Shown: positions 1 to 9,354, counted from the first letter of the stretch. The stretch: DNA of 64,000 nucleotides from an uncultured Eubacteriales bacterium (GCA_949077035.1 CARUPR010000002.1:72770-136769); one strand, 5' to 3'. Made by a program: numbers and translations. Notes: generated by a model from the letters alone, not told the origin.

Positions 1-808
1 CTTCAGTTGTTTCTTCAACTTCATTGTTTTCTTCAACTTCAGTTGTTTCTTCAACGATTTCTTCTTCAGAATTTTCAGTTTCCTCGGTTTCTTCAGAAAT
101 TATATCTTCTTCAGCAATTTCTTCTTCAGAAGCTTCGTTTTCTTCACCTTCAACAATTTCTTCAGTTTCTTCTTCAATTACTTCATCAACTTCTTCATTA
201 ATTTCTTCAACGATTTCTTCAGAAGTTTCAACTTCTTCATTTACTTCATCATTTTCTTCTTCAATTTCGTCTGTTTCGACCAAAGAAACAATATTTTCAT
301 CCTCAGCCTCTTCATCGGCAACGATTTCTTCTGTTTCTTCTGCTTCCTCAGTTTCTTCTATTTCAACTACATTTTCGTCAGTATTTTCAAGTAAAAGTGG
401 AATAGCTGTAACATTAACATTTTCTGGTTGAGTTTCAGTTTTTTCTTCAGCTTCAACAGCTTCATCTTCTTGCAATTCATCACAAGCTTCAAAGTCAGCG
501 CCATGTTTGCTGTAAAGTGCTTTAGCAACGATAATAATCATTCCAAAGATGAATATTGAAAGGATAATAGCAATTACAAGAGCTAAAATTTCATTTTTTC
601 TTAATCCTTCAATAAAGCTTAAAATCAAATACATCCAAGAGATGCAAGCGATAAATGGTGCCAATAGTGAAAGAGCGGCGGCTTTTGCAAAAGAGCTTAA
701 ATTTTTTGCATACTTAATAGCCAAAAGAGTTGTTGCAATTGAAATAACTGCGAAGATAATTCCCAAAGAAAGTGCAGCGATTTGAGATACTTTCATAAAA
801 TCTAACAT
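1..808 (-). CDS. membrane protein with long Glu-rich tail (C-terminus cut by window edge)
   Basis: The frame is open from an ATG at 808 to the window edge (269 residues visible), with GGAGGA 5 bases upstream of the ATG. The first ~110 residues hold about three hydrophobic segments (roughly residues 8-26, 36-60 and 64-85), ending in a short basic stretch. From about residue 108 onward the protein is dominated by Glu, Thr and Val in runs such as EETEE, EEIVEE and EVEE, with hardly any Lys or Arg. This is a membrane-anchored protein with a highly acidic, presumably disordered domain. The plus-strand open frames here (Phe/Leu/Gln or Ser-rich) are shadows of the GAA/GAG repeats. The family is not recognised, and the missing C-terminus could hold another domain. 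Confidence 0.8.
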   Translation of the reverse strand, partial: MLDFMKVSQIAALSLGIIFAVISIATTLLAIKYAKNLSSFAKAAALSLLAPFIACISWMYLILSFIEGLRKNEILALVIAIILSIFIFGMIIIVAKALYSKHGADFEACDELQEDEAVEAEEKTETQPENVNVTAIPLLLENTDENVVEIEETEEAEETEEIVADEEAEDENIVSLVETDEIEEENDEVNEEVETSEEIVEEINEEVDEVIEEETEEIVEGEENEASEEEIAEEDIISEETEETENSEEEIVEETTEVEENNEVEETTE

Positions 809-887
809 AATTCCTCCATAATTATCATTATTTTAGCACAATATGATTTGTTTGTCAATAATGTTTTTTCTTTTATTTAAAAATGTT

Positions 888-915
888 TTGAATTTTTATA
901 ATTTTAGGTTATACT
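888..915 (+). promoter_or_regulatory. sigma-A-like promoter of the 946 gene
   Basis: TTGAAT (888-893), a 16-base spacer and TATACT (910-915) lie 30 bases before the ATG at 946. No ribosome binding site follows. The sequence next to the ATG is an alternating TA run. Confidence 0.5.
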
Positions 916-945
916 ATTAGTGAAGTTTAATTCATTATTATATAT

Positions 946-1914
946 ATGAAAGCAAAAGTAAAAATAAGCAAACAAAAAATGTTGATATTAATTTCAACTA
1001 TTATATTGTCAGTTGTTGCAATTGTTGGGCTTGCAATGGCTTTTTTATTGAGTTATAATGGTCATTCGCCACAGAAACCTACCATTTTTGATGATGGGAA
1101 AAATATCTATATCTCTTGTCAGGCAAACGAGAACTATCGAGGGTATCGATTTAAATTTTCTGCAAATGGCAAAGACTTGCTTATAGACAGCAAATTTAAT
1201 ATCATCTCTTCATCTTATGCGGTGGAAAATGGGGCAACACTTGGCACTAGTTATGATGTTTCAACCTGTTTTCTTGCAGATAAAGAAGGAAACAACAGTG
1301 AATTTAGCAAGTCAATTAAATGGCAATGCTGCAAATATCTTTCTTCACCAGAAATCAAGTATCAAGAAGAAGAAAAACTATTGGTTTGGGATGAGATTGA
1401 AAACGCCGATTATTATAAGGTTTATATAAATGGCAGTGATGAATTTAAAAAAGTTGAAGAGCCAAAACTTGATTTGACAACAATAGAGGGGGGAAAACGT
1501 TCTTTTTCAGTTGTTGCGGCATCAAATAAAAGTTTTTATAAAGAAAGCTCTGTTTCAAACATTTTGGATATAAAACTTGTCCATTATCTTCCTTCATTTT
1601 CTTCTATAGAATTTGATTTGCAAACAAAAATAGTCACTGCAAAATGTGAAGAAAGCTATCAAAATGTTGAAATTATTTTAAATGATAGACATTTTATCAT
1701 AAAAAATCCAAATATTGTCCAAGAAGCAGGTCGATATGTTTATAAAATTGATTTAAGTCTTATTTATGAAAATGAAACCTTGATTGGAATTTTGCCAATA
1801 AGCAAAGATGAATATAACATAGCAGATAAAGGAAATATTCGATATGTAAACGTTCAGTTGCTAGAAAATCCTGATATTTCTGAGGAAGCATATGACGTTT
1901 GGCAAAAAATTTAA
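946..1914 (+). CDS. membrane-anchored exported protein, fibronectin-III/Ig-like
   Basis: A 322-residue protein with a short basic N-terminus and one hydrophobic helix at about residues 12-36, followed by an extracellular region without further membrane segments. This fits a signal anchor, since no lipobox cysteine is present. The outer part contains beta-rich stretches; residues 140-200 read like a fibronectin type III repeat (WDEIENADYYKVYING, then FSVVAASNKS). No enzymatic motif is seen. The gene stands alone, with its own promoter and the germination operon 131 bases downstream. The start lacks a Shine-Dalgarno sequence, but the ATG directly precedes the basic n-region. Function is unknown; extracellular binding is an inference. 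Confidence 0.75.
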   Translation: MKAKVKISKQKMLILISTIILSVVAIVGLAMAFLLSYNGHSPQKPTIFDDGKNIYISCQANENYRGYRFKFSANGKDLLIDSKFNIISSSYAVENGATLGTSYDVSTCFLADKEGNNSEFSKSIKWQCCKYLSSPEIKYQEEEKLLVWDEIENADYYKVYINGSDEFKKVEEPKLDLTTIEGGKRSFSVVAASNKSFYKESSVSNILDIKLVHYLPSFSSIEFDLQTKIVTAKCEESYQNVEIILNDRHFIIKNPNIVQEAGRYVYKIDLSLIYENETLIGILPISKDEYNIADKGNIRYVNVQLLENPDISEEAYDVWQKI

Positions 1915-2019
1915 GTGAAACAAAATAAAAATATTGAAGAAATAAAAAATAAATTAGTCAGCCAATTTTTTAATTTTATCCACTTGGTATAAATTGGTAT
2001 TAAAATAAAATCTTTAAGA

Positions 2020-2026
2020 CATACTA
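2020..2026 (+). promoter_or_regulatory. possible forespore (sigma-G/sigma-F type) -10 element of the ger operon
   Basis: CATACTA at 2020-2026 equals the sigma-G -10 consensus. It lies 18 bases before the gerAA ATG, which is preceded by its own AGGTGAGG. The -35 region near 1995-2000 (TGGTAT) matches only partly. In Bacillus subtilis, ger receptor operons are transcribed in the forespore by sigma-G, so the site fits its context. Confidence 0.4.
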
Positions 2027-2044
2027 ATCACAAAAAGGTGAGGT

Positions 2045-3469
2045 ATGTCTTATTTTAATTTAGATAAAAAAATTGAAGAGTTTAAAATGCTGCTTAATGA
2101 CAGCATTGATTTTGCATCAAGGTTTTATGAAAAAGATGACCAAAAGATTGCAATGATTTTTTTAAAAAGTATAACCGACCAAGAATTGTTATCGGAAGCG
2201 GTTTTTACACCTCTTCAGCTTTATAAGGGCGATTTGAGCATTGAATTGTTGCAAAATAAAATTTTAAAATGCTCTGATATAAAAGAAATTGAAGAAGAAG
2301 AGATTGTTGACGAGATTTTGGGTGGCAAGGTTGTGCTTATTACAGATTTTTCATCTAAAATTATTGCTATTGATTTATATAAATTTCCTACCAGACAACC
2401 AACAGAGCCGCCAACATCACCGGTTATTCAAGGTCCGAGAGAGGGTTTTGTTGAAGATTTGCAGACCAATATTACCCTTATTAGAAGAAGGTTGAAAACC
2501 AAAAATTTGGTGCTTAAAAGTTTAAAAATTGGCTCTGAATCACAAACCAAAATTGCAATAACATATCTGAAAGATGTGGCAAATGAAGATGTTGTAAATA
2601 AGGTGATTAAAAAACTTAAGAAAATAAAAATTGATGGAATAATAGACAGCTATTATATTTTATCATTTTTGGAAGAACATCCAAATTCGCTTTTTAAACA
2701 GGTTGGAAATGCCGAAAAACCGGATATAATTACAGCCAAAATGCTTGAAGGGAAGGTTGCGATAATTGTGGATAATTCTCCCATCGTTTTGACGGTGCCG
2801 TTCGCCATTATTGAGGACCTTCAAAACAGCAATGATTATTATACAAATCATCATTATTCAAGTATTATTAGGGTGATACGTTTGCTTGGTCTTTTAATTG
2901 CAATTTTAGCACCCGGATTTTATCTTGCTTTGCAACTTTTTCATTATAATATACTGCCTTTAAACTTTCTTATTACCATCGCAGACACCACGCTTGGGCT
3001 GCCTTTTACACCATTTATTGAAATAGCATTTATATTTTTATTGTTTCAAATTTTATATGAAGTCAGTCTGCGTTTGCCAAGTTATTTGGGTCTTGCAACC
3101 TCAGTTGTGGGGGCATTAATTCTTGGTGACACCGGTGTTAAAGCAGGGCTTATTTCGCCACCGGGTGTAATCATTGTTGCGCTTGCCAAGATTGCCCTTT
3201 ATACAGTGCCAGAGCAGGCATCACAAATCACAGTTCTTCAAATAATTTTCCTTATTTTAGGTGGTGCTTTGGGAATTATGGGCATCATGGCAGGAATGGT
3301 TTATGTTGTAAATTATTTAAATAAACTTGATAGTTATGGCACGCCATATCTTGCACCTTATAGTCCAAGAATACCAAAAGATTTAAAAGATGCCATTATT
3401 ACAAACTCCATTATTGAAATGGATGAGTTGCCCAAGACCTATTCGCCCAAAAAGGAGAAACGAAAATGA
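2045..3469 (+). CDS. gerAA: spore germination receptor subunit A
   Basis: A 474-residue GerA-family protein, the A subunit of the germinant receptor in the spore inner membrane. Visible features: an N-terminal soluble region of about 275 residues with the family signature GPREGFVEDLQTNI near residue 128, then four to five hydrophobic segments between residues ~275 and 430, including the conserved LILGDTGVKAGLISPPGV stretch. The length is typical. The start has AGGTGAGG a few bases upstream. The last four bases (ATGA) overlap the start of gerAB, so the three genes are cotranscribed and probably translationally coupled. A CATACTA element upstream suggests forespore expression. The germinant cannot be predicted. 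Confidence 0.95.
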   Translation: MSYFNLDKKIEEFKMLLNDSIDFASRFYEKDDQKIAMIFLKSITDQELLSEAVFTPLQLYKGDLSIELLQNKILKCSDIKEIEEEEIVDEILGGKVVLITDFSSKIIAIDLYKFPTRQPTEPPTSPVIQGPREGFVEDLQTNITLIRRRLKTKNLVLKSLKIGSESQTKIAITYLKDVANEDVVNKVIKKLKKIKIDGIIDSYYILSFLEEHPNSLFKQVGNAEKPDIITAKMLEGKVAIIVDNSPIVLTVPFAIIEDLQNSNDYYTNHHYSSIIRVIRLLGLLIAILAPGFYLALQLFHYNILPLNFLITIADTTLGLPFTPFIEIAFIFLLFQILYEVSLRLPSYLGLATSVVGALILGDTGVKAGLISPPGVIIVALAKIALYTVPEQASQITVLQIIFLILGGALGIMGIMAGMVYVVNYLNKLDSYGTPYLAPYSPRIPKDLKDAIITNSIIEMDELPKTYSPKKEKRK

Positions 3470-4554
3470 AAGACCATATTTCAATGAGGCAGGCGGGCAT
3501 TATCGCACTTCTCATCATTTTTTCAAATAAAATTTTATTATTACCAGCTCTTATGCATGAATACATCAAAGCGGACGCTATATTTGCCATTTTGATGCTT
3601 TTTGCTATAGAGTTTATGGCAGTCCCAATATTTTTGAAATTGAAAAGGACATTTCCGCAAGAAAAACTTTATGATATATTAAAAAGATATATAACAGTTG
3701 TGGGTGCAAAACTTCTTTATGCAGCCTCACTTGTGTTTATGATTTTTAAAGCTTTATTGATTTTCAGTGTGGTTTATGTTTATCTTAAAGAACAGATTTA
3801 TCAAAATGAATTTGTTTGGATTGCAATTATTTCATTTCTTCCTATAATGAATCATGCAGTTATGTCGGGGTTAAAGCCGACTGCAAGGACTATGGAATTA
3901 TTCTTTAATGTCCTTATTGCAGGCTTTGTTTTTTGTCTTGTAATTTCATTTTTCACACCAATTTCAACCCCTTATTTCTTTGTTTCTTCAGCAAAAGACA
4001 TCTTTGCTTCAATTTACAAATATGCTTTCACATTTGGTGATTCTCTTTTTCTTTTCTTGATAATTGATAGAATTGATTATAAAAAAAGTGAGGAAAAAAA
4101 GTTTTATTTTTATGTGGCTTTTGGTATGTTTTTGGTGGTTGCTCTATTCTTCCTCTTTTATTGCAAATACCAACTTACATCTTTTATGCACAACAACGCA
4201 CTTGCCGATTTGCTTGTTTTTTCTGTGCATTTCAATGCTATTGGCAGGCTTGATATTGTTGCCATGTTGACAATTATGCTTTCCACATTGTTTCAAATGG
4301 AAATATTTTGTTATGGCTTTTGTGATAGTTTTGTCAACATTTTCCCGCCACTTAACAAAAAGTATGCAGTTGTTTTGTTTGATTTAGTATTTTTGATTTT
4401 ATATTACATCTTTATCGGCAAATATGAAATAATGGTAAAATCAACTGTTACATGGTTGCCTGTTTTGGGGGTGATTATGGGTTATGTTTTCCCGATTGCT
4501 TGCTATGTTTTTACCTTTTTGAAGAGGAGGCAAAAAAATGAAAAAACAGATTAA
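3466..4554 (+). CDS. gerAB: spore germination receptor subunit B (GerAB family transporter fold)
   Basis: A 362-residue, almost entirely hydrophobic protein with about ten membrane helices. The GerAB family is related to the APC amino-acid transporters and carries the germinant-binding subunit of the receptor. The N-terminus (SMRQAGIIALLIIFSNKIL) matches the family opening, and the position between gerAA and gerAC confirms the call. The start overlaps the gerAA stop by four bases and has GGAG upstream. The 3' end overlaps gerAC by 17 bases, and the gerAC ribosome binding site GAGGAGG lies inside it. Confidence 0.93.
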   Translation: MKDHISMRQAGIIALLIIFSNKILLLPALMHEYIKADAIFAILMLFAIEFMAVPIFLKLKRTFPQEKLYDILKRYITVVGAKLLYAASLVFMIFKALLIFSVVYVYLKEQIYQNEFVWIAIISFLPIMNHAVMSGLKPTARTMELFFNVLIAGFVFCLVISFFTPISTPYFFVSSAKDIFASIYKYAFTFGDSLFLFLIIDRIDYKKSEEKKFYFYVAFGMFLVVALFFLFYCKYQLTSFMHNNALADLLVFSVHFNAIGRLDIVAMLTIMLSTLFQMEIFCYGFCDSFVNIFPPLNKKYAVVLFDLVFLILYYIFIGKYEIMVKSTVTWLPVLGVIMGYVFPIACYVFTFLKRRQKNEKTD

Positions 4555-5974
4555 AAAATTATTTCAAAATCCTATGATTTTGGTTTTTATAATTATCCTT
4601 ATTTTCTTCACTCCTCAAAGTCTTTATTCACCCGGTCAAAACAGAGAAGTAGGGGTGGTTGTAGGTATTGGAATTGATAGACAAGCTGATGAATTTGAAG
4701 TCTCTCTTTTGACTTTTATTCCTACAGCTCAGCAATCTTATGAGCAGATGAACTCTGTTATTTCAGGCAAAGGTGAAACCGTTGCAAAAGCTTTATACAA
4801 TGCTCAAATTGCCATGGGAAGAAAGGTGGGTTTATCGCACGCAAAGACGACCGTAGTAAATCAAGAACTCTTAAAGGAAGATGTCGCCGAATATATTGAC
4901 TATTTAAGCAGGGTTGCTTCTCTTTCAGAAAATACCGTATTTATTTGCACCGATACATCAGCAAAAGAACTTTTGCAGGCTTCAATATCTCTTGAAAGCA
5001 CTGTTGGTATGCAGCTTGAGCAAATTATAGGATACAATGCCAAAAATCTTTATGTGACCGACACTTCTTTGGAAGCATTTTATAAGGGATATTATAGCAA
5101 TGCAAAATCATCTCTTATAGGCTTTATTTCTGTCGAATGTGAAGATGGTTCTTGTCAAGAAGGGACAAGCAGTGCCTCTCAAAACATAGGTCCTACTCAA
5201 ATAAATACCGCTGGCACTGGTGCAAACGATGTTTCTTCAAGCGGAGGGTCAAATGGCGCTTCAAGGTCTGGCGGCGGTGAGGGCACATCAACAACAAATT
5301 CGGTAAGTGGTGGTTCAGGCGGAGGCGACAGCAGCCCAGGTGGCGGCTCTGAAAGTTCTGGTGGCTCTTCTGGCGGTTCGGGCGGTTCAGGCTCGGGCGG
5401 TTCAGGCTCTGGCGGTTCTGGCGGCGGTGAAAAGAAAATATTAAATGAGGGAAAAGCAGTTTTATTAAAAAATGGTAAGCTTATGGAAACCTTATCTGTC
5501 GACCTTTTAAATGGGATAAATCTTCTTAATATAGAATCGATAAATCAAATCATTACAATAGAAGAGGACAAAAAAGATGATAGGACTCCTTTAAAATATT
5601 CTTATAGGATAAAAAATAAAAGGATAAGCACAGTCACTAAGTTTGAAAATGGCTATCCTATTTATGGTGCACAACTAATATTGGGGCTTGAACTTGTTGA
5701 AATTGATGGTAATCATGAAAATCTTAAGGTAAACACAGAGTTTTCTGATATTAAACCTGAAATAAGAAAAAAGATTGACCAAAATCTTAAAAGACAATTT
5801 ACCGATGCAATAGAAGTGCTAAGGAAAAACAGAGCTGATGTTATTGGAATAAATGAAGCCTTTTTCAAAGCACACCGAAAAGAGTATAAACATTTTTTAG
5901 ATGAAATAGGTGGAGCTGACAAGTTTTTGGATTATGTAAATTTTAAGGTGAACTTTGTTCTTGAAAGTGACTGA
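4538..5974 (+). CDS. gerAC: spore germination receptor subunit C with Gly/Ser-rich insertion
   Basis: A 478-residue GerAC-family protein, the outer receptor subunit. The family core is visible on both sides of an insertion: residues ~35-200 (REVGVVVGIGIDRQADEF, then the ISLEST region) and ~298-478 (GKAVLLKNGKLMETLS through the RKNRADVIGINEAF motif). Two oddities stand out. First, GerAC proteins are normally lipoproteins, but here the N-terminal hydrophobic helix (residues ~10-27) is followed by TPQSLYSPGQ with no lipobox cysteine. Second, residues ~205-297 form a Gly/Ser linker (GGSGGSGGSGSGG-type runs) encoded by locally GC-rich DNA. Translation starts from GAGGAGG inside gerAB. Confidence 0.9.
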   Translation: MKKQIKKLFQNPMILVFIIILIFFTPQSLYSPGQNREVGVVVGIGIDRQADEFEVSLLTFIPTAQQSYEQMNSVISGKGETVAKALYNAQIAMGRKVGLSHAKTTVVNQELLKEDVAEYIDYLSRVASLSENTVFICTDTSAKELLQASISLESTVGMQLEQIIGYNAKNLYVTDTSLEAFYKGYYSNAKSSLIGFISVECEDGSCQEGTSSASQNIGPTQINTAGTGANDVSSSGGSNGASRSGGGEGTSTTNSVSGGSGGGDSSPGGGSESSGGSSGGSGGSGSGGSGSGGSGGGEKKILNEGKAVLLKNGKLMETLSVDLLNGINLLNIESINQIITIEEDKKDDRTPLKYSYRIKNKRISTVTKFENGYPIYGAQLILGLELVEIDGNHENLKVNTEFSDIKPEIRKKIDQNLKRQFTDAIEVLRKNRADVIGINEAFFKAHRKEYKHFLDEIGGADKFLDYVNFKVNFVLESD

Positions 5975-6031
5975 TTTTGTCGACTAAAAGGATATAGAAA
6001 GAAAAAAATAATAAATAAATATTAATTTAAG

Positions 6032-6060
6032 TTGTCTTATTTTAAATTTTATGATACAAT
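6032..6060 (+). promoter_or_regulatory. ftsH promoter
   Basis: TTGTCT (6032-6037), a 17-base spacer and TACAAT (6055-6060), with an upstream TGA giving an extended -10. It lies 28 bases before the GTG start; AAAGGAGG follows at 6077-6084. Confidence 0.65.
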
Positions 6061-6088
6061 ACTATGTATATAATTTAAAGGAGGCAAT

Positions 6089-8563
6089 GTGAACGAACAA
6101 AAACCGAAGTTTAGAATTTCGTATATTTTGATTTTATTGCTTGTTATATTCACTATAGTAATGGTTGTTACTAATAGTGGTTATAAAGGCACTTATATTG
6201 ATAGAGGAATCACCGAAGTTAAAGAGCTTATTAATGAAACTCATAAAAATGAAAAAGGTGAGCTTGAAAAACTTGTAAAAGTTTATTATAAAGATGGGAC
6301 TATGTTCTTTTTAGTTCAAACTAAAGAGCAGGGCTCTGAAGAATGGAAGGACTCAAGATATAAAGATAGATTCCCAAAATTCTCTGATTATTATATTCGA
6401 TATGAATATGGTGACGGATTTGTGTCAGAAGTGCTTAAAGCTCTTGAAGGAAAAGATATCGTTTGTGAGCTTGGTAAAACTGGTTTTAATTGGTTGAGTC
6501 TTATTTATCCTGCTCTTTATCTTGCTTTTGGTGGCTTTGTCATTTGGCTTATATTTAAAATGTTTGGCTCTGCAAACAAAGGTGCTATGGGATTTGGCAA
6601 AAGTAAAGCAAAAGCATACACCTCAAGTAAAGTTAGGTTTAATGATATTGCAGGCACAGAAGAAGAAAAGGAAGAGCTTAAAGAAATTGTTGAATTTTTG
6701 AAAGCTCCAAAGAAATTTACAGACCTCGGTGCAAGAATTCCAAAAGGTGTGCTTTTGGTTGGTCGCCCAGGAACTGGAAAAACCTTGCTTGCAAGAGCGG
6801 TTGCAGGTGAGGCCAATGTCCCATTCATTTCAATCAGTGGTTCTGACTTCGTTGAAATGTTTGTTGGTGTTGGTGCATCAAGAGTTCGTGATTTATTTGA
6901 ACAAGCTAAGAAAAATAAACCTTGCATTATCTTCATCGATGAAATTGATGCAGTTGGTCGTCAAAGAGGTGCCGGCTTAGGTGGCGGAAATGACGAAAGA
7001 GAGCAAACTTTAAATCAACTTCTTGTTGAAATGGATGGTTTTGAGGCAAACGAAGGAATTATTGTCCTTGCCGCAACAAACAGAAGTGATGTTCTTGACC
7101 CAGCATTGATGCGTCCGGGTAGATTTGATAGACAAATTTATGTAAATATTCCTGACATTAAAGGAAGAGAGGGTATTTTAAAAATTCATGCAAGAAATAA
7201 ACCAATAGATGAAAGTGTTGATTTTAATACTCTTGCAAAAATTACAGTTGGTTTTACTGGTGCTGATATTGAAAATATGCTCAATGAGGCTGCCATACTT
7301 GCTGCAAGAAGCAACAGACCAAAGATTATTATGGAAGATATCACCGAAGGTATCAATAAGGTGACAATGGGTCCTCAAAAGAAGAGTCGTTTGATTACCG
7401 AAAAAGACAGAAAAATCACCGCTTATCATGAAGCTGGTCATGCTGTGCTTGCAAAACTTCTTAAGTTTACAGACAAAGTCCAAGAAGTTTCAATCATTCC
7501 AAGAGGATTTGCTGGCGGTTATACAATGCAACGTCCAGAAAATGATAATTCTTATATGACTTACAATCATTTGGTTGATGAAATTGCTGTATGCATGGGT
7601 GGGAGAATCGCTGAAGAACTTATATTTGGCGATATTACAACTGGCGCATCAAGCGATATAATGCAGGCAAGCAAGATTGCAAGAGGCATGGTGTTTAACT
7701 ATGGTATGAGCAAAAAACTTGGTTTCTTAAGTCTTAATAGTCAGGAACAGGTGTTTATTGGAAGAGATTATCAATCAAGGTCTGATTATTCAGAAAAACT
7801 TGCAGCTGAAGCTGATGATGAGGTAAAAGAAATTCTTGACGATAACTATGCAAGAGCTAAGAAGATTTTAAAAGATAATATCAATTTCTTAAAAGAAATG
7901 GCAACTTTACTCTTAGAACAAGAAACAATCTATACAGAAGAGGTTGACCTTCTTGCTCAAGGAATGACTGCAAGTGAAATTAGCAAAACTATGAAAGAAC
8001 GCAGACAAAAACAGAAAGAAAAGGAAGAGGCCATTAGAAAACAAAAGGCTGAAGAAGAAAGACTTAAAATGATTGATACAAAAATCAATGAAGGTCAAAA
8101 ACTTTTAGCTGCCGGTCTTATCACTCAGCAGGAATATGAAGGTATTGTGCAAGAACTTGAAAAATTGAAGGCTGGTGCAAAAGCTGATGCGACTGAAGAA
8201 GTTGCTTCAAACAATGCAGTGGTCACAATCAGTCAAGGTAAATCAATCAATCCTTCATTAAATCAGGAAGAGGGTGATAATAAAGTTGAAGCAGAAAAAG
8301 TTTCAGAAACTTCTGCTGAAAACAAAGAAAATGATTCAACAAAAATGTCAGACAAGGTTGACGATAAAGCTTTGCCAGAACAAAATGAAGACAAAGTAGC
8401 TACTTCTGAATTAAAAGGCAATGAAAACAAAGCTGAAGAGATTAAAGTAGAAAACAAGGTTGAAAATGATAATTTAAATAAAACTGAAGAAAAACCTGAA
8501 AAAACTGCTAAAAAATCAACAGCAAAGAAAAATTCTGCAAAAAAAGATAAGGAAGATAAATAA
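6089..8563 (+). CDS. ftsH: ATP-dependent zinc metalloprotease FtsH with extended C-terminal tail
   Basis: Membrane-bound AAA+ protease that degrades unassembled membrane proteins and regulators. It has two membrane helices (residues ~9-29 and ~140-163) flanking a small outer domain. The AAA module has a Walker A written GRPGTGKT (~224; the usual form is GPPGTGKT), Walker B IIFIDEIDAVG and the second region of homology ending RPGRFDRQI. The zinc site HEAGH lies near residue 446. Translation starts at GTG behind AAAGGAGG. At 824 residues it is well over the usual ~610-660. After residue ~625 come a charged coiled coil (KERRQKQKEKEEA) and a Glu/Lys/Asn-rich tail ending in KKSTAKKNSAKK-type repeats. 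A small membrane protein follows after 13 bases. Confidence 0.96.
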   Translation: MNEQKPKFRISYILILLLVIFTIVMVVTNSGYKGTYIDRGITEVKELINETHKNEKGELEKLVKVYYKDGTMFFLVQTKEQGSEEWKDSRYKDRFPKFSDYYIRYEYGDGFVSEVLKALEGKDIVCELGKTGFNWLSLIYPALYLAFGGFVIWLIFKMFGSANKGAMGFGKSKAKAYTSSKVRFNDIAGTEEEKEELKEIVEFLKAPKKFTDLGARIPKGVLLVGRPGTGKTLLARAVAGEANVPFISISGSDFVEMFVGVGASRVRDLFEQAKKNKPCIIFIDEIDAVGRQRGAGLGGGNDEREQTLNQLLVEMDGFEANEGIIVLAATNRSDVLDPALMRPGRFDRQIYVNIPDIKGREGILKIHARNKPIDESVDFNTLAKITVGFTGADIENMLNEAAILAARSNRPKIIMEDITEGINKVTMGPQKKSRLITEKDRKITAYHEAGHAVLAKLLKFTDKVQEVSIIPRGFAGGYTMQRPENDNSYMTYNHLVDEIAVCMGGRIAEELIFGDITTGASSDIMQASKIARGMVFNYGMSKKLGFLSLNSQEQVFIGRDYQSRSDYSEKLAAEADDEVKEILDDNYARAKKILKDNINFLKEMATLLLEQETIYTEEVDLLAQGMTASEISKTMKERRQKQKEKEEAIRKQKAEEERLKMIDTKINEGQKLLAAGLITQQEYEGIVQELEKLKAGAKADATEEVASNNAVVTISQGKSINPSLNQEEGDNKVEAEKVSETSAENKENDSTKMSDKVDDKALPEQNEDKVATSELKGNENKAEEIKVENKVENDNLNKTEEKPEKTAKKSTAKKNSAKKDKEDK

Positions 8564-8576
8564 AGGAGGGTAATAA

Positions 8577-9266
8577 ATGGAAGAAAATTTAATGCAAGAA
8601 CAGAATAATGAAAATGTTGAAAATGTTTTAAATTCTGTCAGTGATGCCTATCTTGCAAAGAAAAAAAGAAACCGTATTATATCTTTTTCAATTATCTCCG
8701 CTATAATTTTTGCTCTTGCAATATCAATTATTGTGATGTCTTGCATAAAGGTGGATTTACGTCCTCAATTTATGGGCAGAGTTTCAAGCTATAGAGTGAC
8801 AATTGCAGGTTCAAATGCTATGACTTTGGTTGAAGATACCCAAGAATATGATGAATTTAACAAGATTTATCTAGATTCATTCCAAACTCAATATCTGTCT
8901 GCACTATTGACTGGCAGACTTGGTGGATATACCATTCAAGATACTCAATATGATTTCTATGCTAAAAATTCACAGACAGCACCAAGCAGTGAACTTTTAA
9001 AAAGATTGGGTGACAATTATGTCAGAGTATCTTTTGCTGAGGATAAACAGGTTTTAAAATCAAATGGCAAAATATTCAAATCATCCTTCAACTCTGACAA
9101 GTCATTTAGCTTCAATGAAATGTATTTTAATTTGAATACTGAAAACAACCAAACTGAAACAATGTTATATTTAGGTGGAAAACTTGAAGGAACTGATGCG
9201 GTAAGAATCATTGAAATTAATGTTCGTGCAAATACTTATGACCTTTATAAGTTTGCAACAAAATAA
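8577..9266 (+). CDS. single-pass membrane protein downstream of ftsH
   Basis: A 229-residue protein starting 13 bases after the ftsH stop behind AAAGGAGGG, so it is cotranscribed. An acidic, Asn-rich N-terminal region of ~30 residues and a KKKRNR stop-transfer cluster precede one hydrophobic helix (~38-60). The remaining ~165 residues are probably extracellular and beta-rich. No known family was recognised. The strong intrinsic terminator just downstream ends the ftsH transcript. Being next to ftsH, it could be a substrate, an adaptor or unrelated; the sequence does not decide. Confidence 0.8.
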   Translation: MEENLMQEQNNENVENVLNSVSDAYLAKKKRNRIISFSIISAIIFALAISIIVMSCIKVDLRPQFMGRVSSYRVTIAGSNAMTLVEDTQEYDEFNKIYLDSFQTQYLSALLTGRLGGYTIQDTQYDFYAKNSQTAPSSELLKRLGDNYVRVSFAEDKQVLKSNGKIFKSSFNSDKSFSFNEMYFNLNTENNQTETMLYLGGKLEGTDAVRIIEINVRANTYDLYKFATK

Positions 9267-9277
9267 TTTCTGATATT

Positions 9278-9311
9278 AAAAAAGCATATCAAATCGATAT
9301 GCTTTTTTTTT
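9278..9311 (+). terminator. intrinsic terminator of the ftsH operon
   Basis: GCATATC (9284-9290), a 5-base loop and GATATGC (9296-9302), followed by nine T. An A run precedes the stem, so it can also work for the minus strand. Confidence 0.85.
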
Positions 9312-9354
9312 AACTCAAGGAAATAGAAATTTTTATCTATTATTCTAAATCTTT

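Noticed and set aside
24..431. Plus-strand Ser/Phe-rich open frames at the left edge
   Set aside because: They mirror the GAA/GAG repeats of the minus-strand membrane protein, which has a proper start, ribosome binding site and membrane helices.
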